From Paenibacillus sp. NFR01 (GTDB taxonomy: Bacteria > Bacillota > Bacilli > Paenibacillales > Paenibacillaceae): a stretch of DNA of 64,000 nt. The position numbers were made by a program, and so were the translations under genes. Positions 1 through 8,224 of this stretch are shown here, in pieces; position 1 is the first letter of the stretch; each line of letters opens with the position of its first letter. The stretch spans positions 1,209,309-1,273,308 of the forward strand of contig NZ_FOIK01000001.1 of assembly GCF_900111565.1 (NCBI RefSeq), in the 5' to 3' direction. Under the pieces are notes generated by a model. That model was given only the letters and a program-made list of their open reading frames with translations, had not been told where the DNA came from and did not search any database.

Positions 1-842
1 TAATCAACGATCCGCAGATCCAGGTAATCGACATCTGTCTGCCCTCCGATCTGCACACGAAGTACGCATCCTTGGCGCTGCAGGCCGGAAAGGATGTTTT
101 CTGTGAAACACCGGTATGCCTGGAAGCTGCAGACGGCATCACCATGCAGAAGGTTCAAGTCCAGACTGGAAAAAGCGTTCAGGTGAACCAATTTATCAAA
201 TTCGATCCCGCCTACCGTTACTTGATTGACGCCGTCCACTCCGGCCGTTACGGCAGACTGCTGCATTTAGCCCTGCGGAGAGAAACCGCCCCGCTCTGGG
301 GGGATTTGGGGCTGGAACGCATCACCACGAATCTGATGATTCACGAGCTGGATCTCGTTTGTTGGCTGTTGAAGGAACCGGAGATCACAGCTGTTCATGG
401 CACAAAGGTCGTTGCAGGCGACCGTTCGCTGGTTCAGGCATCTTTCGTATGCCCCGAAACCGCGATTTCCGCTGAAATTGTCGTCTCCTCGGCGATGCCG
501 GACACTTATCCTTTTACAATCGGGTATGAGGCTTACTTCGAACATGCCAAGCTTGTTTATGACGAAAGCAGTTTTGAAAACGGAAAAATCGAGGCTGCTC
601 TTGTCGAGCATGGCCCAGGCGGAAAACGTCAAATCCATTTAAACGCGGCGGATCCCTATGCGCTGACGCTCGAATACGCACTGCTCTGTATCGAAACCGG
701 CGAACCCTCCGTTTTGTCGTTGGACCATGCGCTGAAAGCCATGAATATGGCGATTGCAACGAGAGCAAGGTTGATTTATAATCCTGCTTTTTCGAATGAA
801 CAAGTTAGTGAGGAGAGTAATAGTTGTTGTTGGGAAAGATGA
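1..842 (+). CDS. Gfo/Idh/MocA-family oxidoreductase, 5' end missing
   Basis: The reading frame is open from base 3, so the gene enters from outside the window and its N-terminal Rossmann glycine motif is missing. What remains starts in the middle of the NAD(P)-binding domain (VIDICLPSDLHTKYA), then VFCETP, the family's EKP position. After it come the substrate-domain helix with NLMIHELDLVCWLL, whose His sits where the family keeps a catalytic His, and the C-terminal beta-sheet domain. Members oxidise or reduce sugars, inositols and similar polyols using NAD(P). Here the lysine of EKP, which normally contacts the nicotinamide and substrate, reads Thr, so activity may be altered. The substrate cannot be told. 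It ends at a TGA at 840-842, before a clear terminator. Confidence 0.85.
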   Translation, partial: INDPQIQVIDICLPSDLHTKYASLALQAGKDVFCETPVCLEAADGITMQKVQVQTGKSVQVNQFIKFDPAYRYLIDAVHSGRYGRLLHLALRRETAPLWGDLGLERITTNLMIHELDLVCWLLKEPEITAVHGTKVVAGDRSLVQASFVCPETAISAEIVVSSAMPDTYPFTIGYEAYFEHAKLVYDESSFENGKIEAALVEHGPGGKRQIHLNAADPYALTLEYALLCIETGEPSVLSLDHALKAMNMAIATRARLIYNPAFSNEQVSEESNSCCWER

Positions 843-861
843 ATTAAGGAGCGAATTGGAT

Positions 862-903
862 ATGATTATTATGAATTTTTCGTATGATGAAATTTATGAA
901 TAG
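862..903 (+). CDS. possible 13-residue peptide ORF or gene remnant
   Basis: A ribosome binding site (taaggagcg at about 845-853) lies 9-10 bases before an ATG that opens only 13 codons (MIIMNFSYDEIYE). The terminator at 911-954 follows. It could be a leader peptide, the stump of a truncated gene, or chance. No function can be given. Confidence 0.15.
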   Translation: MIIMNFSYDEIYE

Positions 904-910
904 AATACAT

Positions 911-954
911 AAAAACGGCGGTAATCAGAAGAGAGCCCGATCGCCGCCGTTTTT
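911..954 (+). terminator. intrinsic terminator after the oxidoreductase
   Basis: An 11-bp perfect inverted repeat (911-921 with 944-954) has a GC-rich core (CGGCGG/CCGCCG). It is flanked by A-run and T-run, so it can work on both strands. It separates the oxidoreductase from the minus-strand remnant that follows. Confidence 0.85.
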
Positions 955-975
955 GCCATTGCAAACTTATAAAAA

Positions 976-1168
976 TTAAATCAAAGAATCGAACAATTTG
1001 GATAATTCTATAAATTCGTAGCCCCATCCACTATCAATAGATATTTCCTGAAGTGTTCCCGTAGGGGCAAATAAAAAACGCAACTCATCTCTCACGGACA
1101 AGTCTTCACTTTTAAGTCTCTCTTACTTCCTGAACGAGGCTGATCAGTCGCTCACTGTTTTTATGGAT
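976..1168 (-). pseudogene. decayed small gene (lost start, frameshift)
   Basis: Read on the minus strand, the segment encodes a sensible C-terminal stretch (LSVRDELRFLF, then SIDSGWGYEFIELSKLFDSLI) ending in TAA at 976-978. Upstream, a second frame reads HKNSERLISLVQEVRE before a stop. The two frames join if one AG unit is restored in the AGAGAG tract near 1120. A good ribosome binding site (GGGAGG at 1177-1182) lies 8 bases before an ATC at 1166-1168, where an ATG would be expected. The parsimonious reading is a gene of about 64 codons that lost its start codon and suffered a 2-base deletion. I do not recognise the family. It lies downstream of the AbrB gene on the same strand. Confidence 0.45.
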
Positions 1169-1236
1169 GTGGCTTTCCTCCCTTTGAATTGAGCATAGGC
1201 ATATAACTTTTTCTGGTTTACATAATATATTTTTCG

Positions 1237-2349
1237 TCAACTAATAGCCGAGCTCTCTGTTTTTTTCTCCCGAAAAATCAATTTGAACAGCGGCGGCACC
1301 GCAAAAAAGATAAAAAACGTACGAAAAATTTGAAACCCAGCTACCGTCGGCAAATCTGCGCCTACCTCATGGGCGATCAGGCTCATCTGGTCCATACCGC
1401 CTGGAGCGAGGCTGAGCAGTGCCGTAGAAGCTCCCACCGACTCGAATGCAGCAAACAAATAACTGAGTGCATAAGCTCCGCCAAGGAGTACCATCCCGCT
1501 GCCGACCGCAAGCGACAAAGTCATCCACTTATGGCTCAGCTTGCGCGGATCGAGCAGCAGTCCGACAAATACGCCGATGGCGAGCTGGGCCGCATTCAGC
1601 AGAATCGCTGGCAGCACCGGAGCTTGCAGGCCGAAAAGCTGGAGAATCGCAGCAATAATGGCCGGACCCAGCAAATAGGCGGTTGGAAATTTGATTTTTT
1701 GCCCAAGTATTCCAGCCGCTATGCAGGCAGCCGCAAAAAAGAAGATATTAGGAAATAACCCTGCCCAGGAGGCCGAAACAGATGCGGAAGCCGGATCATA
1801 AAACTCTTCGGCAGCCGGCTGGCCAGCAAACAGAGGACTGAAGATCAGCAGTGGAACGCAGATAATGATCATCATGAGCCGGATCACCTGGATGACAGTC
1901 ACAATCGTGATGTTGATGTCCTCCATCTCTTCCGCCAGCAGCACCATTTGCGTGAGTCCGCCCGGAATACTGCCAAGCAGAACGGTTCTATAGTTTACGC
2001 CTGATATTTTCGAGACGATAAATGCAATTCCAGCGCAAAAAACAAGCAGCAGCGCCGTCATCAGCAGCATGGCCGGAAGCTGGCGACCGATCTCCCGCAG
2101 CGCCGTCGCCGTAAGCGAGATTCCGATGGTATAGCCTACGACGATCATTCCCCCGTTGCGCACAATGCCCGGCCAGCTGTAATACCGCTTTGCGATATTC
2201 GACCCGATCAGCACCCCCACCATAGGCCCAAGCAGCCACGGCACCGGAAGCGCAATGAACATGAATAACAAACCTCCGGCAGCCGCGGTCCCAAACGTAA
2301 TCAACAGACGAAATCCCGGCCGTATTCCTTGCGTAGAACTAGCCACCAA
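1237..2349 (-). CDS. AbrB-family membrane protein
   Basis: This 370-residue protein has about ten hydrophobic segments and the internal duplication typical of the AbrB family (once annotated as putative ammonia monooxygenase or aidB regulator). The repeat is visible as paired motifs: WLLGPMVGVLIGSN near residue 36 and YLLGPAIIAAI near 225, and GSIPGGLTQMVLLAEEM near 145 and LAPGGMDQMSLIAHEVG near 325. The family is integral membrane and probably transports small molecules, but no substrate is established. The start shown is a TTG; the GTG one codon later (2346) is better spaced from the AAGGA upstream. The lipoprotein gene ends only 30 bases before it, so the two may share a transcript. Confidence 0.85.
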   Translation of the reverse strand: MVASSTQGIRPGFRLLITFGTAAAGGLLFMFIALPVPWLLGPMVGVLIGSNIAKRYYSWPGIVRNGGMIVVGYTIGISLTATALREIGRQLPAMLLMTALLLVFCAGIAFIVSKISGVNYRTVLLGSIPGGLTQMVLLAEEMEDINITIVTVIQVIRLMMIIICVPLLIFSPLFAGQPAAEEFYDPASASVSASWAGLFPNIFFFAAACIAAGILGQKIKFPTAYLLGPAIIAAILQLFGLQAPVLPAILLNAAQLAIGVFVGLLLDPRKLSHKWMTLSLAVGSGMVLLGGAYALSYLFAAFESVGASTALLSLAPGGMDQMSLIAHEVGADLPTVAGFQIFRTFFIFFAVPPLFKLIFREKKTESSAIS

Positions 2350-2379
2350 ACGTTCCTTCTTTCCTAGAGCAGCATTGCT

Positions 2380-3351
2380 TCAATCAATATCTGCAATTTT
2401 AAAAAGCCCTTGTTTGTTCCGGATCAGCGCAATGCCTACACTGCGTTCGTCGATATAACCTTCCTTATCCATGCGGGTGTACCCGACATAGACAATGGCC
2501 GTTTTGCGGTCACCTGCCGGATCCCGGCCCACGCTCATTTCCGTAAAGCGGTATTCCGCGATATTGTCGGCAAAATGCCCAAGGTATTCGGCAGCCCCTT
2601 CCGAGTACATCGTGGTTTTGAGCCGGTCGTGATCATGATCGACAATGGCCTGAAGGGCTGTCAGGATCTCCTTATAAATCTGGCTGCGATCCTTGTCCCC
2701 GCCGTTTGGCGGCAGCTTGAAAAAGATGCCTGGCTCAATGGGCGGCTTTTTCTCCATATACTGCAGCTCGCCAAGCATGGATACAAAGACCGGCTGGAGC
2801 CTGTCCTGCTGATCAGGCGTTGTCCGGATCTTCGCCCGGTAGGCTTCGCCCTTCACCTCGAAGGTAAACACATCGACCGTTCCCTCAATATCCCGGACAG
2901 TACCCCGATATTCTTTGTATTGGGCCATACTTGAAGCCGAGTCTCTGACCAGCTCCCCCTCCTCCTCCGCAGCTCCTGCGCCCGGTAGAATCGCCAAATA
3001 ATTGAGTTTGTCTGCCGGTCCCCAGGCCGTTCCGCCTTCTAGCGCATATCGTTCCATGTTTACCGGTTTGAAGATACCGAGCGGCAACGTCAAATGGGTG
3101 GAATAGTCCGTCTTTACGTATTCGCCCCCCACTTCAAACTCGCGCCCGCTCCCGTCATATTCCGGAATGCCGCCGGTGAATACAGAAACCAGGTTGACTT
3201 CAGGCACTGCCGTTAATACAGGTGAAGCCGCGGGGGCTCCAGCAGTCATCCCTCCCGTACCGGCATTCTCGCAACCGGCTATCCATAAGCTTATGGCCGC
3301 CAAGCCGGTCATGGCGCAGCGGCGAAGCATCGTTTTTTTATAAATAAACAT
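2380..3351 (-). CDS. lipoprotein of unknown function, NTF2-like C-terminus
   Basis: The protein begins with a lipoprotein signal: positive residues, a hydrophobic core and the lipobox IAGC, giving a lipid-anchored Cys at about residue 27. It should therefore sit on the outer face of the cytoplasmic membrane. The middle part is soluble and not recognised. Residues from about 215 to 323 (SQIYKEILTALQAIVDHDHD, ADNIAEYRF, VGYTRMDKEGYIDERSVGIALI, LFKIADID) have the layout of an NTF2/SnoaL-like cone domain; this is an inference from the pattern, not a firm match. The start is an ATG 8 bases after GGAGGG. It is followed by the AbrB-family gene, which suggests a membrane-linked role. Confidence 0.7.
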   Translation of the reverse strand: MFIYKKTMLRRCAMTGLAAISLWIAGCENAGTGGMTAGAPAASPVLTAVPEVNLVSVFTGGIPEYDGSGREFEVGGEYVKTDYSTHLTLPLGIFKPVNMERYALEGGTAWGPADKLNYLAILPGAGAAEEEGELVRDSASSMAQYKEYRGTVRDIEGTVDVFTFEVKGEAYRAKIRTTPDQQDRLQPVFVSMLGELQYMEKKPPIEPGIFFKLPPNGGDKDRSQIYKEILTALQAIVDHDHDRLKTTMYSEGAAEYLGHFADNIAEYRFTEMSVGRDPAGDRKTAIVYVGYTRMDKEGYIDERSVGIALIRNKQGLFKIADID

Positions 3352-3424
3352 CGCTCATCCCTCCGGATATCCAGACGCTGGAAAACCGTGAAAGTTGCGA
3401 GCCGGATTTGGAGCCTTTTTTCTT

Positions 3425-3931
3425 TTAATTAATGTTGTTAATATTCAATGTACTGAAATACTGACTCGGATTGCCTTGTTTCGAATTAAAGCGCTCCTTA
3501 AACTCGCCGCCGGTATAACTGCCGATGACCCGGTGCCAAAAGGCGCGGGCTGGCGCATTGGCGCGGATCTGCGAAACCTTCCAATCTCCCGGAAACATAT
3601 CGAAGAGCCGGTGGGCGGCCCAGGTGCCGACGCCGCAGCGGCGGTATTTTTGCAGCACAAAAAATTCGGTCATATAATAATCCCCTTCCGGACTGCGCAG
3701 CAGCCGGTCCACGAGGGCAAAGCCGGCGATATGACCATCCGCGGTAAACAAATAAGCGAACTTGTTGTTGCCGCTGTTCCAATAGGAATCCAGCCCCGGG
3801 TAGGAGGGGAACTTCCCGTCACTGTCGACGTCGAGCTCCAGATAACGGGTGAAGTCGTATAAGTAAAATTGCATCAGCCGGTGAATCGTCTGTCTTTGAT
3901 CTTTCGGCACGAGTTCGAGTCCAAGTTCCAT
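3425..3931 (-). CDS. GNAT-family N-acetyltransferase
   Basis: This protein of 168 residues has the GNAT fold signature: a beta-strand FFVLQKYRR followed by the acetyl-CoA pyrophosphate loop RRCGVGTWAAHRLF (R-x-x-G-x-G type) at about residues 98-112, and the late strand ANAPARAFWHRVIGSY. It would transfer an acetyl group from acetyl-CoA to an amine on an unknown acceptor in the cytoplasm. The ATG is 8 bases after AGAGGTGA. It lies upstream of the lipoprotein gene with a 73-base gap; whether they are co-transcribed is not clear. Confidence 0.85.
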   Translation of the reverse strand: MELGLELVPKDQRQTIHRLMQFYLYDFTRYLELDVDSDGKFPSYPGLDSYWNSGNNKFAYLFTADGHIAGFALVDRLLRSPEGDYYMTEFFVLQKYRRCGVGTWAAHRLFDMFPGDWKVSQIRANAPARAFWHRVIGSYTGGEFKERFNSKQGNPSQYFSTLNINNIN

Positions 3932-4079
3932 GTTTGTTCACCTCTGTCGTTCAAGCGTTTATATCACATTTTATAACTTTGCTTCCGGTGCGGCAAGGTT
4001 GCGTCTCTCCGCTCTCCCCCTTAACAGAACAATCATGGTAAAATAAAAGACAGGTTAACTTTGCCATTCAGGAAAGCAG

Positions 4080-5171
4080 GTGAATACGATCAGCATCCAG
4101 AAAATCAGCGACCGCCGGCATTTGGACGAGAAACTCCCGCTTATGCCGTGGTTCGTCCAGCAGTTTATCGATTACAAAAGACCCGATCTGTCGCCTTCCA
4201 CGCTGCTTGAATATGTGCGGGACTATGAATCTTTTTTCGGCTGGCTGCGCGGCGAGGGCTTGTCGGCCGCAGAGAGCAACCAGAAGATCACCTTGCTGGA
4301 GCTGGAGCAGCTCCGGATGGACAGCATCGTCGGCTACCGCCTCTATTTGACAACCCGAAGCGAAGGCACGAACAGCCGGGTGACCGTGTCCCGCAAGCTG
4401 TCCGCGCTGCGCTCGCTTTTTCATTATTTAAGCCAGATCGCCGAAGACGAAAATTTCTATCCACTCCTTAAACGCAATGTGATGGCCAAGGTGGAGATTA
4501 AACGCATCCACAAACCCAAAGATACCGCAGCCAAGCTGAAGGGCAAAATCCTTGAGGAAGAGGAGCTTCTGGAGTTCGTCGGCTATATTTATGAAGGCTA
4601 CGGCCATGATGTCGAAGGCAACAAACAGGCTTATCACGCTCATTTGCAAAACCGCGAACGGGATGCCTGCATTGCCAGCCTGATCCTTAATTCGGGACTG
4701 CGGGTGTCGGAAGTCGTCAATATGAATGTCGATGATCTGGATCTGAACAACAAGCTGCTGTATGTCTCCCGTAAAGGCAACAACGACGAGACGTTCAAGA
4801 CGCCGGTGTATTTCCGCGAGCAGGCCAAGGACGATCTGGCCCAGTATCTCAGCCTGCGAACCACCCGCTACAAGACGCCGAAACGGGAAAAGGCGTTGTT
4901 CATCGCCCTTAAAAACGGCAGCACGGAAGGCGCGCGTATGACCAAACGGGCTATCCAGGAGATGATCATCAAATACGCCAAACGGTTCGGCAAGCCGTAT
5001 TTAACGGTGCATAAGCTGCGCCACTCCTTCGCGACCGACTATTACCTGCAGAACGATATCTACAAAACCAAAGAACAGCTCGGACACGCTTCGACGGAAA
5101 CTACGGAGGTGTACGCTCACTTGACGGATAAGACGATGTCCGAGGCGATTGAGCGCCGCATGGAGAGTTGA
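4080..5171 (+). CDS. xerS: tyrosine recombinase XerS
   Basis: This 363-residue site-specific recombinase has an N-terminal SAM-like core-binding domain (about 20-130) and a C-terminal catalytic domain. The active residues are all visible: Arg208 (SGLRVSE), Lys232 (SRKG), His311 and Arg314 (HKLRHSFAT), His336 (LGHAS) and the nucleophile Tyr345 (VYAHL). The length and the N-terminal sequence match XerS, the single-enzyme dimer-resolution recombinase best known from streptococci, rather than the roughly 300-residue XerC/XerD. It would resolve chromosome dimers at a dif-like site. I saw no convincing dif in the 150 bases upstream. The start is GTG after AGGAAAG. Confidence 0.85.
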   Translation: MNTISIQKISDRRHLDEKLPLMPWFVQQFIDYKRPDLSPSTLLEYVRDYESFFGWLRGEGLSAAESNQKITLLELEQLRMDSIVGYRLYLTTRSEGTNSRVTVSRKLSALRSLFHYLSQIAEDENFYPLLKRNVMAKVEIKRIHKPKDTAAKLKGKILEEEELLEFVGYIYEGYGHDVEGNKQAYHAHLQNRERDACIASLILNSGLRVSEVVNMNVDDLDLNNKLLYVSRKGNNDETFKTPVYFREQAKDDLAQYLSLRTTRYKTPKREKALFIALKNGSTEGARMTKRAIQEMIIKYAKRFGKPYLTVHKLRHSFATDYYLQNDIYKTKEQLGHASTETTEVYAHLTDKTMSEAIERRMES

Positions 5172-5254
5172 GGCTAGAAGAGTTATGAAATGCCGAGGCT
5201 TGGTATATGAAAAATATGATTGTGCGCAAAAAGCTTTGTATGGAGGTTTATGCT

Positions 5255-6202
5255 TTGAACGAGATTTCAGCAGGTTATGATCCAAAGAACACCGGCTCCT
5301 TCTCACCCGACCGGGAGGCCAAAAAGCTGGAGACCGATACCGCGATTGATGCACACGGCTGGAGCCTGAATGAACTGACGTCCGATTGTGCGTCATGCTT
5401 CGGATTGTGCTGCGCGGCGCTGCCTTTCGGAGCTTCGGCCGATTTCGCGGCCGACAAAGCAGCCGGCCAGCCCTGCCCCAACCTGCGCAGCGATTTTCGC
5501 TGCGGCATTCACACGTCGCTGCGCGAACGCGGTTACCGCGGCTGCACGGTGTACGAATGCTTCGGGGCCGGCCAAAAGGTCTCGCAGCTCACCTACGGCG
5601 GGCAAGATTGGCGCCAGGCCCCGGAAACCGCGAAGGAGATGTTCGCGGTTTTTCCGGTGATGCGCCATCTGCATGAGCTGCTGTGGTATTTGGCCGAGGG
5701 GCTGCGCCGTACGGCCGCGCAGCCGCTTTGGCCCGCGCTGGAAGCTGCAGCGCGGCGCGTGGACGGGCTGACCCGCCTGCGGCCGGGTCAGCTGCTGGCG
5801 CTGGACATCGGCGTCCAGCGCGCCGAAGCGAACGAGCTGCTGCTGCAGGTCAGCAGGCTCGTTCGGGAACGGGCGCGGCGCGAGCTGGGCGCGCCGCGGC
5901 AGCCCCGCAAGATCGGCGAGCGGGGCGCCGATCTGCTGGGCGCCAGGCTGCGCGGCGCGGACCTGCGCGCAGCGAGCCTCCGCGGCGCGCTGCTGATCGC
6001 CGCGGACCTGCGCGGAGCCGATCTGCGCCATGCCGATCTGATCGGCGCAGATTTCCGCGATACAGATCTGCGCGGAGCCGATCTGACCGACAGCCTCTAT
6101 TTGACCCCGTTCCAGGTCAACGCGGCGATCGGCGATGCGGCGACGAAACTGCCGCAACATCTCTCCCGTCCGGGTCATTGGGCGGGAAAACAAACGATAT
6201 AG
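5255..6202 (+). CDS. Cys-rich pentapeptide-repeat protein
   Basis: From the TTG start at 5255 the protein has 315 residues. The open frame begins at 5207, but only 5255 has a proper ribosome binding site (GGAGG at 5242-5246). The N-terminal part has eight cysteines (about 45, 48, 52, 53, 74, 83, 97, 102) starting with CASCFGLCC, which resembles the CxxCxxCC type of metal-binding domain. A charged helical middle follows. Residues of about 222-281 are tandem pentapeptide repeats of the A(D/N)LRG kind (GADLRAASLRGA, LRGADLRHADLIGADF), which fold as a right-handed beta-helix. Pentapeptide proteins can mimic DNA or act as scaffolds. The role here is unknown. Confidence 0.8.
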   Translation: MNEISAGYDPKNTGSFSPDREAKKLETDTAIDAHGWSLNELTSDCASCFGLCCAALPFGASADFAADKAAGQPCPNLRSDFRCGIHTSLRERGYRGCTVYECFGAGQKVSQLTYGGQDWRQAPETAKEMFAVFPVMRHLHELLWYLAEGLRRTAAQPLWPALEAAARRVDGLTRLRPGQLLALDIGVQRAEANELLLQVSRLVRERARRELGAPRQPRKIGERGADLLGARLRGADLRAASLRGALLIAADLRGADLRHADLIGADFRDTDLRGADLTDSLYLTPFQVNAAIGDAATKLPQHLSRPGHWAGKQTI

Positions 6203-6261
6203 ATCTCTCTTGTCTACCATGGCTTATGTATTGAGCTTCATTGCAAAATACCATTTCGCTC

Positions 6262-6303
6262 GCCGCTTGTCCTGAAATACATTATTAGGACAGGCGGCTT
6301 CCT
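6262..6303 (+). terminator. intrinsic terminator after the pentapeptide gene
   Basis: A 12-bp stem (6262-6273 with 6287-6298, one G-T pair) closes a 13-base loop and is followed by a short T-containing tail. It fits the end of the pentapeptide-repeat gene. Confidence 0.6.
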
Positions 6304-6391
6304 TGTGTAAAATTCTGTTCATGCCAGCCTTTTTAACGAGGTTATAAAGAACTGGAGCATACGATAAAGGGAATGAAAAATGCTGTCTTTA

Positions 6392-6645
6392 TTGTGAATT
6401 TTTCATGTGTTGAAAATTGGTGGTAAGTGATCGTGGGGTACTAAGCAAAGTTTATCTAGATGTTTTTACGATCTTCCTATAATATATTGTGGTCTCTCTT
6501 CGGTGTCTTTACGTTCTCTCGTTCTACGAATCCTACTTGCTTGAAGCCTGCCTTTTCAAAATTCAAAGGACCAAATCAAATTCGCGGGTATGCCCGCAAA
6601 AGTTCGGTTCCATAGTTGTGAATTTTTCATATATTGAAAGTTGGT
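6392..6645. repeat. 30-bp direct repeat, two copies
   Basis: TTGTGAATTTTTCAT followed by a near-identical 15-base tail occurs at 6392-6421 and again at 6616-6645, with 27 of 30 bases equal. Both copies lie in the 697-base gap between the pentapeptide gene and moeA. No gene, tRNA or intact insertion sequence is visible in that gap. Confidence 0.7.
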
Positions 6646-6658
6646 TAGAAAAGTTAGT

Positions 6659-6840
6659 GGGATATTGTCCCTCTATTCCGCTCAAAAATCCAACATTCTC
6701 TAGAATAAAGGGAAAACGTCCCCCTAATTCGATACATACCCTCAAATACGAGGAATACGCCAAAATTAAGGGGAGGTTTTCCCTCTAATACTTAAACCCG
6801 AAGTTACGAAACAAAATAGTGGGATATTATCCTTCTAATC
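6659..6840. repeat. four-copy degenerate palindromic repeat
   Basis: Four units of about 20 bases with the pattern GGGA-N(4-6)-TCCC followed by TCTAAT or similar lie at 6659-6678, 6710-6730, 6770-6790 and 6821-6840. Their starts are spaced 51, 60 and 51 bases. Each unit is a small imperfect palindrome and the linkers are unrelated. A further copy lies at 39298-39319. The 99-codon open frame that spans them is not a credible gene. Confidence 0.7.
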
Positions 6841-6899
6841 CAGCCGCCGAGGCACACCGCCTATCTCGCTTGACTTTCGGTCTCCTGAACCTGCAATAA

Positions 6900-8177
6900 T
6901 TAGTAAAACTCGCCCGGCAGCTTCAAAATATCCACCCTCGCGCCCGCATCCAGTTTAACGGTTTCGGAAGGGACAATGATCAGGCAGTCGCTGTCCTTGA
7001 TAGTGACGGTGACCGAAGACTCATCGACTCCGGCGGGATAAGCGTGCAGCATGCCATGATGGAACTCCAAGCGGGCGCGCATAAACCGGGTGAAATTGTT
7101 GGTTTTCGTGTAATCCTCGCCCAATACGGCCATCCACTGCGGCAAAAAGGGCTGCGTTGCGCCAAGCATCTTGCCCATCGCCGGGCGGACGAAGAGCTGA
7201 AAGCCGACGAAGCAGGCTCCGGGGTTCCCTGACAAGGCAAACAGCAGTTTCCCTGCCCGTACAGCTGCCGTCGTTACGCTTCCCGGGCGCATCGCCACTT
7301 TGTTGAACAGCATCTCGCCGCTGCGCTCGCGGACGAGATCGCCCATAATGTCATAGTCTCCCACGGATACGCCCCCTGTGGTTACTACAAGATCATAATG
7401 CTCCAGCGCCATCTGCACTTTGCTGCGCGCCAGCTCCAGATCATCGGCGACTGCGCCCAGCAGCACCGGCTCTCCTCCGGCTTGGCGCACCAGCGCTTCA
7501 AGCATCGGCGAGTTGCTGTTACGGATCTTGCCCGGCTGGAGCGGCTCGTCCACATCCAGGAGTTCGGAGCCGGTAGCAAAGATGGCCACCTTCGGACGCC
7601 GGCGTACCTGCACTCGAGCTTTGCCCAGTGCGGCCAGAACGGCAATCTCGCCCGCGCCGATTAATCTGCCGGCCGGCAGCACTTCTTCATCCTGCTGGAG
7701 CTCCAGTCCACGTGGCGTAATGTTTTGCCCTACTGATACTGGTTTGCGCAGCCCAATAAAACGTTGGCCGTCCGCTATTTTGCCTTCCGTCGCCTCCAGC
7801 ATAACCACGGCATCGGCGCCTTCCGGAAGCTGCGCGCCGGTCATGATCCTTGCGGCGGTGCCGGATTCCACTCTTTTCTGCGCAACTGTTCCGCAAGGAA
7901 TCTCCTCGATAACTTCCAGCCAAAGGATATCATTCGCCCCCAGTGCTGTCGTATCGTCTGCTATGATCGCATAACCATCCATGGACGATCGGTTAAAGGC
8001 GGGAAAAGGATGCGCAGTCCTTGCCGGCTCCGCCAGTATCCGCCCAAGGCTCTCCCCCAGCGGTACCGTCTCAGTCTCGAGCGGATGCGCGAAAGCCATG
8101 ATACGGGACTGCGCTTCGCCTACCTCCAGCGCTGTACGCTGAAATTTGCCTCGACTGAAGTCTTGCTCATTATTCAT
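6900..8177 (-). CDS. moeA: molybdopterin molybdenumtransferase MoeA
   Basis: MoeA inserts molybdate into adenylated molybdopterin, the last step of molybdenum-cofactor synthesis. The 425-residue protein carries the MoeA N-terminal signature (PLGESLGRILAEP, FNRSSMDGYA) and the MoCF domain with TTGGVSVGDYDIM and LSGNPGACFVGFQLF. A small C-terminal beta-barrel domain (MoeA domain IV) ends it. The ATG at 8177 is chosen because GAGGAGG lies 8 bases upstream; the longer frame from a TTG at 8204 would contain that site. No other molybdenum-cofactor gene is adjacent; the ThiF/MoeB-like gene is some 50 kb away. Confidence 0.95.
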   Translation of the reverse strand: MNNEQDFSRGKFQRTALEVGEAQSRIMAFAHPLETETVPLGESLGRILAEPARTAHPFPAFNRSSMDGYAIIADDTTALGANDILWLEVIEEIPCGTVAQKRVESGTAARIMTGAQLPEGADAVVMLEATEGKIADGQRFIGLRKPVSVGQNITPRGLELQQDEEVLPAGRLIGAGEIAVLAALGKARVQVRRRPKVAIFATGSELLDVDEPLQPGKIRNSNSPMLEALVRQAGGEPVLLGAVADDLELARSKVQMALEHYDLVVTTGGVSVGDYDIMGDLVRERSGEMLFNKVAMRPGSVTTAAVRAGKLLFALSGNPGACFVGFQLFVRPAMGKMLGATQPFLPQWMAVLGEDYTKTNNFTRFMRARLEFHHGMLHAYPAGVDESSVTVTIKDSDCLIIVPSETVKLDAGARVDILKLPGEFY

Positions 8178-8224
8178 CTGCCTTCCTCCTCTACCCTTAA
8201 GCAATATCTATACAAAACAAAAAC

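Noticed and set aside
3932..4079. Possible dif site upstream of xerS
   Set aside because: No roughly 30-base site with paired 11-base arms and a 6-base centre could be found by eye.
6489..6788. 99-codon plus-strand open frame between the pentapeptide gene and moeA
   Set aside because: It runs across the repeat units, has no ribosome binding site, and its composition is that of translated repeats.
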